Positions 11,901-20,397 of a stretch of DNA of 64,000 bases are shown here, piece by piece. Position 1 is the first letter of the stretch, and each line of letters starts with the position of its first letter. Source of the stretch: Cinnamomum chago. Its lineage: Eukaryota; Streptophyta; Magnoliopsida; Laurales; Lauraceae. A program made the translations under genes and the position numbers. A model generated the notes under the pieces. It ran no database searches. It was not told the origin of the DNA and saw only the letters and a list, made by a program, of their open reading frames with translations. The stretch covers positions 77,837,501 to 77,901,500 of the forward strand of contig CP142452.1 of NCBI GenBank assembly GCA_038049695.1, written 5' to 3'.

Positions 11901-12742
11901 CCCTTTTCCAACAGGGCTCCTGGTCTCTCCCTGTAGATCTCCAGCCAACAGTCCAGCTTCAGCTTGCAAATCAGCTCACAGGCCTCTTTCCCAGAGTGGA
12001 TAGCAGAGACAGACTGAGATGGAAAGAGTCTCCTGATGACCTCCTCTCCATGAAATCAGCCTGGAGCTCAATCAGACATAGAGCTACCTCTCTTCCTTGG
12101 CCAAAATATATATGGAACCACATTTCCCACCCTAGACTGCAATGCTTTGGATGGCGTTTGATGCACAAAAAAACTCCTACAGATTCCTTCTTAAAAAGCC
12201 TGGGCATTTCGCTAGCCTCCAGGTGCAGTGGCTGTTTCCATCATGAAGAAACGACCCATCATCTTTTCTTCTCTTGTGAGCAAGCTAGATCAATTTGGAA
12301 CTGGCTTTTCTCAGCTGCAGACGTCAGACCTCCCAGCTCCTTCTCTGCTTCAGTTATCTGGCTAGCCCTCTCTCAAGGAAATGATTCCGCAGGTTCCAGG
12401 GTTATGGCAGTCGTCTTCACCGAAATCATTTTCTCTCTTTGGCAGGTTAGAAACAAGTGCATTTTTGAAGACATCCATCGCCCTCTTCATCTCATTACTT
12501 TGCAGCTTCAAGTGGATATCTCCATATCTCTCAAGAGGATTTCAAAGCCTTTCTCCAGCCCACAACTAAAATCCTTATGTAAGGTTTTGAAAGTTTAAGC
12601 AGTGGGTGATTTTCCTATTTTGTGTTTTTTCCCTTCCTTTTGGGGGTCCATTTGACCCTTGTAAATTCTCTTCTTTGTCTCTTCTCTTTCCCTTTTAATA
12701 CAAATGATCCTTACAGCAAAAAAAAAAAAGTCACTCAATTGG
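8903..12742 (+). mobile_element. LINE-1: 5'-truncated plant L1 retrotransposon with target duplication
   Basis: The inserted DNA is about 8918-12727, ending in a poly(A) run. It is flanked by a 15-bp duplication AAGTCACTCAATTGG (8903-8917 and 12728-12742; two A are shared with the tail). It holds the last codons of ORF1 (PITRRTRGR just before 9005), a complete ORF2, and a short 3' untranslated region. The 5' two thirds of ORF1 are missing, as expected from incomplete reverse transcription. The intact ORF2 and perfect target duplication suggest a fairly young insertion. It sits between RLP1 exon 2 and the 5' end of LINE-2, so it landed at or near the junction of those two. Confidence 0.9.
9002..12598 (+). 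CDS. LINE-1 ORF2: endonuclease / reverse transcriptase
   Basis: This is a 1198-residue uninterrupted ORF. Residues 1 to about 235 form an apurinic-type endonuclease, with ILYWNYRGI, the glutamate in ISEP, WCVLGDFNATLS and ISSDHSPILLD. The reverse transcriptase spans about 455-760, with SSPGPDGFNGVFF, LIPKTKSPSNFTDFRPISLL, GGFCLKLDITKAFD, LRQGDPLSPYLF and the catalytic YADD at about residue 687. A zf-RVT region (about 1033-1105) has WPKYIWNHISHPRLQCFGWR and a CxxC...HHLFFSC pattern. The protein nicks the target and copies its own RNA there. The ATG overlaps the ORF1 stop as ATGA (9002-9005). All catalytic signatures are present, so it could be active if expressed. No RNase H domain is evident. 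Confidence 0.92.
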   Translation: MIRILYWNYRGIANNPTKRTLANMVQSHSPDLIFISEPMTLFSSTSSLRLSNFGFDTFHSNAPLDSVTNLWCLSKSSHHLTISLFNSSSQHISMLLLNPTSGLSTLVTGVYGSTNPTLRKELWKALIDSSSTTFPWCVLGDFNATLSHSDKLSLRQSSPSILRDFQDTILQTGLSEVYYSGNKFTWSNNRQGLSYVAARLDRALVNPQWLVFFPDPLLLHLSRISSDHSPILLDFKNPPPTANVPFRFENKWLTHPSFLEVVQNSWNFPTIGNPQYILAQKLKSLKSSLKQWSKQHFGNIHQNIRDAEARVLFCQHQLDSSPSDTFREDLIETRSNLHAALKAQETHWRQRSRIAWLNEGDQNTKFFHNSARARSSSNTIHHISVDGRNFEDPASIQALAVEHFTNLFQPLHCLPSPSLFQVASPKVSDSENSMLTAMPSAEEIKEVVFGLKKHSSPGPDGFNGVFFTSTWNITGPTVTKAVQHFFHARRIHKASNSFFLVLIPKTKSPSNFTDFRPISLLNFTYKIIAKLLASRLARIITKLVSEHQAAFIKGRNIQHHSGLAFELFQKLKTKQSKGGFCLKLDITKAFDKLNWSFLFSVLNFFNFSDTWINLIRECICSSKCSVLVNRTPQGFFSSFCGLRQGDPLSPYLFILAEEILSLHLQNLLNQGIFHQISSIPSTPCHLLYADDILIFMKGKTSSILVLQDLLETYQAAAGQFFNLQKRHLFFGKCSSRRKFRISSIVGIQESQTLLKYLGTPICFGTPKRRHFLPLLDIVNAKLSAWKAKSLSFAGRLILIKHVISSLPIHLAAILPIPVAICKEFERLMRQFLWSGNASHSKLNYVNWDTVTLPKEEGGLGIRKLAEVNTASYLKLGWHAITASSLWSKWFKDRYFKFKPIWHQQTTIYGSCIWRKLRRLAPLLHNGTTWDLGNGQDINLWRDSWNGNEPLTDRFPLMQFPQDQPLSSLFQQGSWSLPVDLQPTVQLQLANQLTGLFPRVDSRDRLRWKESPDDLLSMKSAWSSIRHRATSLPWPKYIWNHISHPRLQCFGWRLMHKKTPTDSFLKSLGISLASRCSGCFHHEETTHHLFFSCEQARSIWNWLFSAADVRPPSSFSASVIWLALSQGNDSAGSRVMAVVFTEIIFSLWQVRNKCIFEDIHRPLHLITLQLQVDISISLKRISKPFSSPQLKSLCKVLKV

Positions 12743-12772
12743 TTTGTTTTCAAGACTTTGGAGCGATGAGCC

Positions 12773-14782
12773 ATGTCTCAAAATTTGAATTTGCAGTTCC
12801 CGCCCACCTCGTCTTCCCAGCCTCCAGCGTCCTCTCCGGCCATAGCTCCCTCCGTTCCCGGCATCGAAGGTCTGAACCTTCTTTCCCACCATTTCCCTCC
12901 CCTTTTAGCCTCCCCTTCAGTCTCCCCCTTAATCCCCCAACCAGTTTCCCAACCAGCCCTCCAAACGGTTCCCCAACTTATCCACTCCCCTCATAACTTC
13001 CCCCCCCTCCCCTGCCAACCCAACCTCCACACTTATTACCCCCAGCATAGTCAGCTCTCACTTCCACAAGTTGCTTCCCAGATCTCCAACTTTTCCCCAG
13101 TTTTCCCACCTGTCCCCCAGCCAGCTAGCTCTCCCTCCCTTCTCAGGCCTTCTTTTGCAAATCTGTTCGTCTCTACTCCTCCTCTGCAACCTCTTACCCC
13201 CACTCTGCTTCCTGTATCCTACCCAGCTTCTTCTTGGAAAAATGGTAAGCCGTCCCTAACAATCCCTCAATCCATGATCTCCTCTAGCAAAGAGTCTTTC
13301 ACAAATGCTGTCATTGGTAGATTTGTAGGTAGGCGCCCTTCTCTGGAATGGGTTGAAGAGAGAGCCAAATTCTGGCCTCTCTCAAGGCCATGCATGGTTT
13401 CTCTAACAAACAAAGGTTTCTTTCTCTTTCGTTTCAACTCACCAGAAGACAAAGCCTACATCCTAGGTCTTTCTCCTCTCACAATGGAAAAGCTGAAAGT
13501 CCTCTTCCTGCCTTGGTCTCCAGGTCAAGAGGAATCTCCATGGCCTTCCTTAGCACCAGTATGGATTAGACTAAAAGGGCTGCCCTACCATTGCTGGAGC
13601 CAAAACATCATCTTCTCAATAGCCAACTCAATAGGTTTCCCTATCAAGCTTGACAATATCACCATGAGTCAAAAAATCCTTTCTTTCGCCAGAGTCTTAG
13701 TTAATATTGATCTGTCTAAACCCAGACCTAACTCAATCCTGGTGGAGCTACAAGGTGAGGCAGAACTGGAGATAGCCATCGACTATGAAAATCTCCCCTG
13801 TCCTCACTGCCTTTCAGCTGGCCACAAGCTCTCTTCCTGCCCCTTCGCTCCAGTAGGCAAAACCAGCGCAGCTTTAGTCTCTCCTGCTACAGTTTCCTCT
13901 TCATCTCCTATTACCTTTCTATCCTCAGACCAAATCCCTCCAGGTCAAACCAATCCCTCTCCAGTCAGTCTGGCCATCCCAAACCAGCTCTCCAACTCTT
14001 CCACCCCTGTCCCTAACTCCTCTCCTTCCCCTGCTTTACTTCCAACTCCTTCAGGCCCCCAGATTAGGCTATCCTCCCAATCTTTAGCTTTCTCCCAAGC
14101 CGGGCCTTCCTCCCTACCATCAGCCCCCTCCCAAACTAGGCCACCCCCCCAACTTCAGGAACCCATCCAACCCCCTTCCAGCATTAACCAATTCCACCCC
14201 AACCCAGCAGTAACTAGTCCCCTTCTTCCACCTCCTAAATCTTCTTCAATCAATACCTCCTCCACTCCAAAATCCTCCTCCCTATCCTTCTCAGACCTGC
14301 CTTTTGATGCAATCACAGAGGTCCTCCAAAGGATTCCCATTGAACCAATAGACACTTCCAATGCTTTTGATATCCTAGATAAATGCTCTTTCATTGATCC
14401 AGTTCTGAACCCCTCTACTTTTGGCCGCAATCTCCAAGCTTTCCTAGGAGGCAACTCTTCTACTTCCTCAGAACCTCCTCCAGGTTTTGAGCATCCAATC
14501 CCTTCCCAAGAACCACAGTCACCTGTCCTCCTCTCCCCCTCTTTAGCTGTCCAGCCTTCAGTAGAAATTTCAGGCCAGTCCCCCCCTTCAGCTACCTCTT
14601 CTTCCGGAACCAAGCCCCACTCAGAGTCTCTCAGTTCACTCTCTAAAGTGGTCACCATCAAACCCAGACATCTAAACAAAGGCAAAGTCTTAGGAAGACC
14701 AAATCTTTCCAAAGACTCCTCTTCTGGACCAATCACTAGGAGAACAAGAGGTAGAGTTTCCCGCCCAAACCAGTCTCCATGA
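12773..14782 (+). CDS. LINE-2 ORF1: RNA-binding, DUF4283 and zinc-knuckle protein
   Basis: This is a 669-residue intact ORF. Residues 1-170 are rich in proline and serine. A DUF4283-type region follows (about 177-335), with SFTNAVIGRFVGRRPSLEWV, PVWIRLKGLPYHCW and FARVLVNIDLSK. Next is a CCHC zinc knuckle, CPHCLSAGHKLSSC (about 343-356). A long proline/serine-rich tail contains short sequence like PPPGFE. DUF4283 plus zinc knuckle ahead of an endonuclease/RT ORF is the known plant L1 ORF1 arrangement. The protein is expected to bind LINE RNA as part of the retrotransposition particle. It ends TCTCCATGA, and ORF2 starts on the ATG of that ATGA, suggesting stop-restart coupling. This ORF is intact although ORF2 is dead. 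Confidence 0.88.
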   Translation: MSQNLNLQFPPTSSSQPPASSPAIAPSVPGIEGLNLLSHHFPPLLASPSVSPLIPQPVSQPALQTVPQLIHSPHNFPPLPCQPNLHTYYPQHSQLSLPQVASQISNFSPVFPPVPQPASSPSLLRPSFANLFVSTPPLQPLTPTLLPVSYPASSWKNGKPSLTIPQSMISSSKESFTNAVIGRFVGRRPSLEWVEERAKFWPLSRPCMVSLTNKGFFLFRFNSPEDKAYILGLSPLTMEKLKVLFLPWSPGQEESPWPSLAPVWIRLKGLPYHCWSQNIIFSIANSIGFPIKLDNITMSQKILSFARVLVNIDLSKPRPNSILVELQGEAELEIAIDYENLPCPHCLSAGHKLSSCPFAPVGKTSAALVSPATVSSSSPITFLSSDQIPPGQTNPSPVSLAIPNQLSNSSTPVPNSSPSPALLPTPSGPQIRLSSQSLAFSQAGPSSLPSAPSQTRPPPQLQEPIQPPSSINQFHPNPAVTSPLLPPPKSSSINTSSTPKSSSLSFSDLPFDAITEVLQRIPIEPIDTSNAFDILDKCSFIDPVLNPSTFGRNLQAFLGGNSSTSSEPPPGFEHPIPSQEPQSPVLLSPSLAVQPSVEISGQSPPSATSSSGTKPHSESLSSLSKVVTIKPRHLNKGKVLGRPNLSKDSSSGPITRRTRGRVSRPNQSP

Positions 14783-17700
14783 TTAAAGTCCTCTACTGGA
14801 ACTGTAGGGGTATAGCCAATTCCCCTACCAAAAGAGCTCTGGCAAACCTGGTTCACAAGCATTCTCCAGACCTTATTTTCCTTTCAGAACCTAAGACTCC
14901 TTTCTCTTCAGTCTCCTCCCTTAAATTGAGCAGCTTCGGCTTTGATACCTTCCACTCCAATGCCTCTCCTGACTCAGTCACCAATCTATGGTGCCTCTCC
15001 CAGTCTTCTCACTACCTCTCCATCTCAATTCGGGACTTCTCAGCCCAGCACCTCTCAATGAACATTCATAACCCAACTACTGGTCTCTCTAGCCTCATAA
15101 CAGGAGTATATGGCTCCACCATCTCCTCTCACAGAAAAGAGCTATGGAAAGTGCTCGTCGACTCCTCCTCAACTTCTTCCCCTTGGTGTGTCCTAGGAGA
15201 TTTTAATGCTACCCTCTCCCTGGCAGATAAACTTAGTTTTCGCCATTCAAATCCCACTAACCTCAGAGATTTCCAATCTGCAGTTCTTCAAGCTGGACTG
15301 TCAGAAGTCATTTACTCAGGAAACAATTATACTTGGGCCAACAACAGACAGGGTCTCTCCTATGTAGCAGCCAGACTTGATAGAGCCTTAGTTAACTCCC
15401 AATGGTTGGCTCTTTTTCCAGACCCCATTCTTCTCCGTCTGCCTAGGATTTCTTCTTACCACAGCCCAATCCTCCTAACCTACAAAAACCCAGCCTCTCC
15501 CATTAATGCTCCCTTTAGATTTGAAAACAAATGGCTGTTGCACTCTTCTTTCCTAGAGGTAGTCAAATCTAGCTGGGAAGCTCCTTTCTCAAGCAATCCT
15601 CAATACATTCTAGCTCAAAAGCTAAAGGCCTTGAAGATCTCTCTCAAGCTTTGGAGCAAAGAAACATTTGGTAACCTGCATCAGAATATCCAAGCAGCTG
15701 AAGCTCGAGTTCTCCACTGTCAGCAGCAGCTAGATTCAATTCCTTCTGAGATAGCCAGGGTAGATCTCCTCTCTGCCAGAACAGAGCTTCATGATGCTCT
15801 TAAAGCTCAAGAGATCCATTGGCTTCAAAGATCCAGAATTACTTGGATGAAGGAGGGAGACCAAAACACCAAATTCTTCCACCACTCAGCCAGAGCTAGA
15901 AGTTCTTTCAATACCATCCACCACATCTCAGTTAATGGCAGGACTTTTGAAGACCCAGCTACAATTCGAGCTATGGCAGTTGATCACTTCTCAAACCTTT
16001 ACCAGCCACAGGATTGCCTCCACTGTCCCTCTCTGTTTCAGGTGGACAGCCCCAAAGTTACAGATACAGAGAATTTGGTTTTATCCTCTATCCCCTCAGT
16101 AGAAGAAGTAAAAGTAGCAGTCTTTAGCCTCAAGCAGTAGAGTAGCCCAGGTCCGGACGGCTTCAATGGAGTTTTTTTCACTTCAGCTTGGAGCATCATT
16201 GGTCTCTCAGTGACGAAGGCAGTGCAACACTTTTTCACCTCCAAGAGCATTCTCAAAGCCTCTAACACCTTCTTCCTGGCCCTCATTCCCAAAACTAAGG
16301 CCCCCTCAAACTTTGCTGATTTCAGGCCAATCAGCCTTCTGAATTTCTCTTACAAAATTATCTCAAAAATCTTAGCCAGCAGACTAGCAAGTATTCTTCC
16401 TAAGCTGATCTCAAACCATCAAGCTGCCTTCATCAAAGGAAGGAGTATCCAATACCACTCAGGATTGGCTTTCGAGCTATTCCAGAAGTTGAATTCCCAG
16501 CAATCCAAAGGAAGCTTCTGCCTAAAGCTAGACATTGCCAAAGCTTTTGACAAGCTAAACTGGTCCTTCCTCTTCAATGCCCTCCAATTTTTCAACTTCT
16601 CTGATGCTTGGATAAACCTCATCAAGGAATGTGTTTGCACCTCAAAGTGCTCAGTGCTTGTTAACCGGACTCCTCAAGGTTTCTTTAGCTCTTCCTGTGG
16701 GCTAAGGCAAGGAGACCCCCTGTCTCCTTACCTCTTCATATTAGCAGAGGAAATCTTGAGTCTCCAGCTGCAAAGTCTTTTAAATCAAGGGATTTTTAGA
16801 CAGATCTCATCAGTTCCCTCAACCCCTTGTCACCAGCTTTATGCAGATGATATACTCATCTTCATGAAAGGAGTAACTTCAAGTGTCTTAGTTCTGTAAG
16901 ACCTTTTGGAGAAATACCAGGCTGCAGCAGGTCAGTTCTTCAACCTCCACAAGAGCCAACTTCATCTAGGGAAATGTGGAACAAGGAGGAAAGTCAGAAT
17001 TAGCTCCATTCTTGGCATCAAGGAATCTCTGTCCCAGTTCACCTACTTAGGAATTCCTATCTGTTTTGGAACTCCTAAAAGGCGTCATTTCTCCAATCTT
17101 CTGGATTCTGTCAGTGCAAAGCTCAGTGCTTGGAAGGCTAAATCTCTTTCATTTGCAGGTCGTCTAGTCTTGATTAAACATGTGATCTCCAGCATGCCAA
17201 TTCACTTAGCAGCAACCTTACCTCTCCCTGTTTCAATATGTAAAGCAGTGGAGAGACAGATGAGGACCTTCTTGTGGTCAGGTAATGCTCTTCAAGCAAG
17301 ACCAAACTATGTTAATTGGGGCTCTGTTACTCTTCCAAAGGATGAAGGAGGCCTTGGTATAAGGAAAATAACAGAAGTCAATACAGCTTCTTTCCTAAAG
17401 TTATGCTGGCAAGCATCCACAACTTCCTCTCTCTGGTCAGACTGGTTCAAGGACAGATACTTCAAATTCAGGCCCATCTGGCACCCTCAGAACTCGATCT
17501 ATGGTTCCTGCATCTGGAGAAAGATGAGACGCCTGGCTCCCCTCCTTCACAGTGGATCAACCTGGGTAGTTGGTAATGGTAAAGAGATTAACCTCTGGTT
17601 GGATTCCTGGAATGGAGAAATCCCTCTCTCAGCTCGATTTCCTCTCATGGTTTCTCCCCAGGATCAACCCCTCTCTTCTCTCTTTCGATTGGGCTCCTGG

Positions 17701-18087
17701 TTCATTCCAGAAGGTATCCAGCCTGCAGTTCACTCCTAGCTCTCAAGTCAGCTCTCCAGACTCTCTCCCAGGCAAGATGCTAGAGACTCTCTTAGATGGA
17801 GAGACTCTCCAAGTGGTCAGCTCTCCATGCGCTCTGCTTGGGACTTAGTCAGAAGTAGAGGCTCATCTCTCCCTTGGCCGAAGCTCATCTGGAACTCCTT
17901 CTCCCTCCCAAAATTGCAGTGCTTTGGCTGGCGCCTGATGCACAAGAAAACTCCAACTGATTCTTTGTTCAAAGGCTGGGGTCTCTCGTTAGCTTCAAGA
18001 TGTAGTGGCTGCCTCTTAGCCGAAGAAACAGTTCCCCACCTCTTCTTCTCCTGTCCCCTAGCTAGTCGGCTCTAGCTTTGGCTTTTC
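14779..18087 (+). pseudogene. LINE-2 ORF2: endonuclease / reverse transcriptase with four stops
   Basis: The frame runs without a frameshift from ATG 14779 to about 18087 but has stops TAG 16138-16140, TAA 16897-16899, TAG 17737-17739 and TAG 18073-18075. Endonuclease motifs are WNCRGI, LSEPKT and WCVLGDFNATLS, but the expected SSDHSP reads SSYHSP, so the catalytic aspartate is lost. RT motifs include SSPGPDGFNGVFF, KLDIAKAFDKLN, LRQGDPLSPYLF and YADD. The zf-RVT region has LQCFGWRLMHKKTPTDS. By comparison with LINE-1 the last two stops replace a glutamine (CAG) and a tryptophan (TGG), single C-to-T or G-to-A steps. The protein cannot be made full length. Confidence 0.9.
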
Positions 18088-20230
18088 AGGTTTTCAGTCC
18101 CGAAATCATCCTGGCCTAGGGTAATTCCCGAGGTGTGCCACACGTACTCCCGCATGTTGTACCTGTCTCGAGCCAGACACAACACACGAAGGAGATAAAA
18201 GCGACTATTCCACATGTGAGAACACATAGCATTTCAAATAGCGGAAGTCGTAATTCATTTAGATAAGGTATCAAATTCCATCAAGATCAATTTAAACATT
18301 TAAGTTTGATACAAGGAAGTAAACAAATATATACATTAAGTTTTACAAAAAAGGGGATCAATGAAATTATCCCTGTACAACCATTGAAGGAACCTATACA
18401 TTCACTACCAAAATTATATTCAAAAGAATTTCGTATGACCATCTGAAAGGATAGTCACACGAACTGTGGCATTTACTAATGTAGTCCGCACTCCGAGGAG
18501 ATTCAATCTAGGCTGGCCCTGGTTCTGGCCACTCATCTAATCCTGCTGGTACCTCCTGGGTACCCTCCTCTCTCTCCTGGGCCTCTTCAGGGCCGGGAGC
18601 TGTATCTGCGTCTATGACACCAAATGTAGTATCTCAATACGACGATTTTAGCAAGTATAAGCACAATAAGAAATCACATAATGTTGCAACTTTGAATTTA
18701 ATACGAGCAATTTAGTGGATGGCAATGATAGTATTGACTATGCAATTTGTGCTGGAATAAAATATGCTGAGGAATCAATAAATAAGAAACCATACAAATG
18801 TGGCTACTACTTAAAGCTCATCCTCTCAAAGAGAAAGAAATCTTGTTGGGATGTCACCAGCGGCCCGGCCAAAGGCTAACTGGCTACCCGGTTTTGGAGT
18901 TCCGGTGCTCCAAGCGACATACTGCAGTAGTCTCTCAAATCCAAACCCAAGTGCTGGCCCCGTCGGGCGTCACAGGGTCGAAGCTAGGTAGTGCCGACTC
19001 AATCGAATCAAACAGATCGAATAATAAGTGGACTCGAGTGAGTTTGTATTCCACATCATTTCTAAACAAATCAATTCAATTCGTAACTCATCATATACTC
19101 ACTCAATCCACCTTTCTCATGATTTCGGAACCGATATATCATATATAACAAATGGTGGAGGAAATAAAGGAATTAAAGCTATTGAACCTCAAAGGATCTG
19201 GAAATTGAAATAACTTATTTACTTATAATGATTGAACTGTCAAATGAAAATATATTCCAATATGCAATGCAATAAGTCAAGGAGTCAATGAATCTTACTA
19301 ACCATTTCTAACTACTTCTGTTAGTCTCTCACCATCCAATACAAGGTAAGTTTAGCAACCCAATGTATTACTACATTTCCAGGTGTCACCATTTATGAGA
19401 AATACATTAAGTTCCTAAACTAACCCTCATGGCATAATGTTAGACTCATAAACACCCCTTAGGCCAAATAATAAGGTTAACGGTTCCATTTTAGGGCCAT
19501 AAAGTCTCTCAAATTCTTGATTTCCTAAGGGAATAAGGGTAGGCATCTTAAGTATCCATTTGGAACATTTAAGGTGGGTTAAAATAAGTTCGGGATGATA
19601 ATTCACCCAAAGATTGGGGTCAAAATAGGTCTAGTGCATGGTAGTAGGTTCGCTCGAGCGGACCCAAGTTCGCTCGAGCGGACCCCTTTCCAGAAGGTTG
19701 AAGGTTCGAGCGCATTTTATTCGTTCGCTCGAACGGTTGGTTCGCTCGAGCGAAGTGTCCAGTTCACTCGAGCGAACTGTCCAGAACCCTGTTCCGGATT
19801 TCCTTTCCATTCCATTTCTCCTTTCTCTTTCTTTCACATCTTTACTCCCACTACTAAACCTGTGTAAGAATGGAGCCTTCATGCTCCCATTCATCATATA
19901 ATCACAAATAATCCCTCCATTCACTTCCATAAACTTGAAATCATCTAAAACATTCATTTATTAAGAACTAGGAACATTGAATGAATATCTCATGGAGTCA
20001 ATGAAATTAACAAGAATGTAACTCATATTATGCATATACTTGCCTCTATTTATGCTCTCCAAACCTCTTCTACTCTCTTGGTGATCCAAGCCCTAAAATC
20101 CCCAAATATATTCAAACCCTAGACACCATGCAAAGAAAAGAAGTACCATGAATGCTATGTAATACTACCCTAGGTCCTAAACTGGCTGGCCTACATCTAC
20201 CGAACTCGCATGCTCGCGAGCAAAAAGTAC
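18088..20230 (-). mobile_element. Unclassified LTR-retroelement-like segment inside LINE-2
   Basis: This non-LINE DNA follows the broken LINE-2. On the minus strand it reads like retroelement 3' DNA. A possible last exon at 18611-18508 follows an acceptor GGTGTCATAG and reads PGPEEAQEREEGTQEVP, ending in TAG. The surrounding DNA is non-coding, with GC-rich patches (18855-18985). A cluster of CTCGAG-centred palindromes lies at 19651-19774. No protein domain, TG...CA border or target duplication could be fixed. The class is inferred from texture and position only. Confidence 0.35.
19651..19774. repeat. Cluster of CGCTCGAGCG palindromes
   Basis: The perfect 10-bp palindrome CGCTCGAGCG occurs at 19651-19660, 19671-19680 and 19743-19752. 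Near copies are at 19726-19735 (CGCTCGAACG) and 19765-19774 (CACTCGAGCG), and there is a half-copy near 19705. The surrounding DNA is otherwise ordinary. This resembles in style the CCGATCGATCGG array at 55260-55355. The role is unknown; protein-binding sites or short inverted repeats of a retroelement are possible. Confidence 0.7.
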
Positions 20231-20397
20231 AGAAAAATAGGATCAAACCACAAACAAAATGGAATTCAAAAGAGACCAACTTGATTTGAGAAACGAAGGA
20301 ATTTTATTGATAAACTGTTGAGCGTTTACAAAGGCCCGATTACACTGCCACCAAAACAAACAAGAACAAAAAAGGATTACAGGTTATGAGGAAAGAA

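Larger units (their letters stand above)
12743..18087 (+). mobile_element. LINE-2: older plant L1 retrotransposon, 3' end lost
   Basis: It carries complete ORF1 (12773-14782) and ORF2 (14779-18087, with four stops) from the same L1 subfamily as LINE-1. LINE homology stops at about 18087, within the zf-RVT region just after codons equivalent to NWLF. The following DNA is LTR-like. The poly(A) tail and 3' target duplication were not found. The exact 5' end is uncertain because LINE-1 lies next to it. Confidence 0.8.

Noticed and set aside
12622..12996. 124-codon ORF between the LINEs
   Set aside because: It crosses the LINE-1 poly(A) tail and overlaps LINE-2 ORF1 in another frame. A shadow.
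14155..14862. 235-codon minus-strand ORF
   Set aside because: Antisense shadow of the proline/serine-rich tail of LINE-2 ORF1.
19595..19957. ORFs with repeated SSERT/SLERT residues on both strands
   Set aside because: They arise from translating the CGCTCGAGCG palindromes and are not protein genes.
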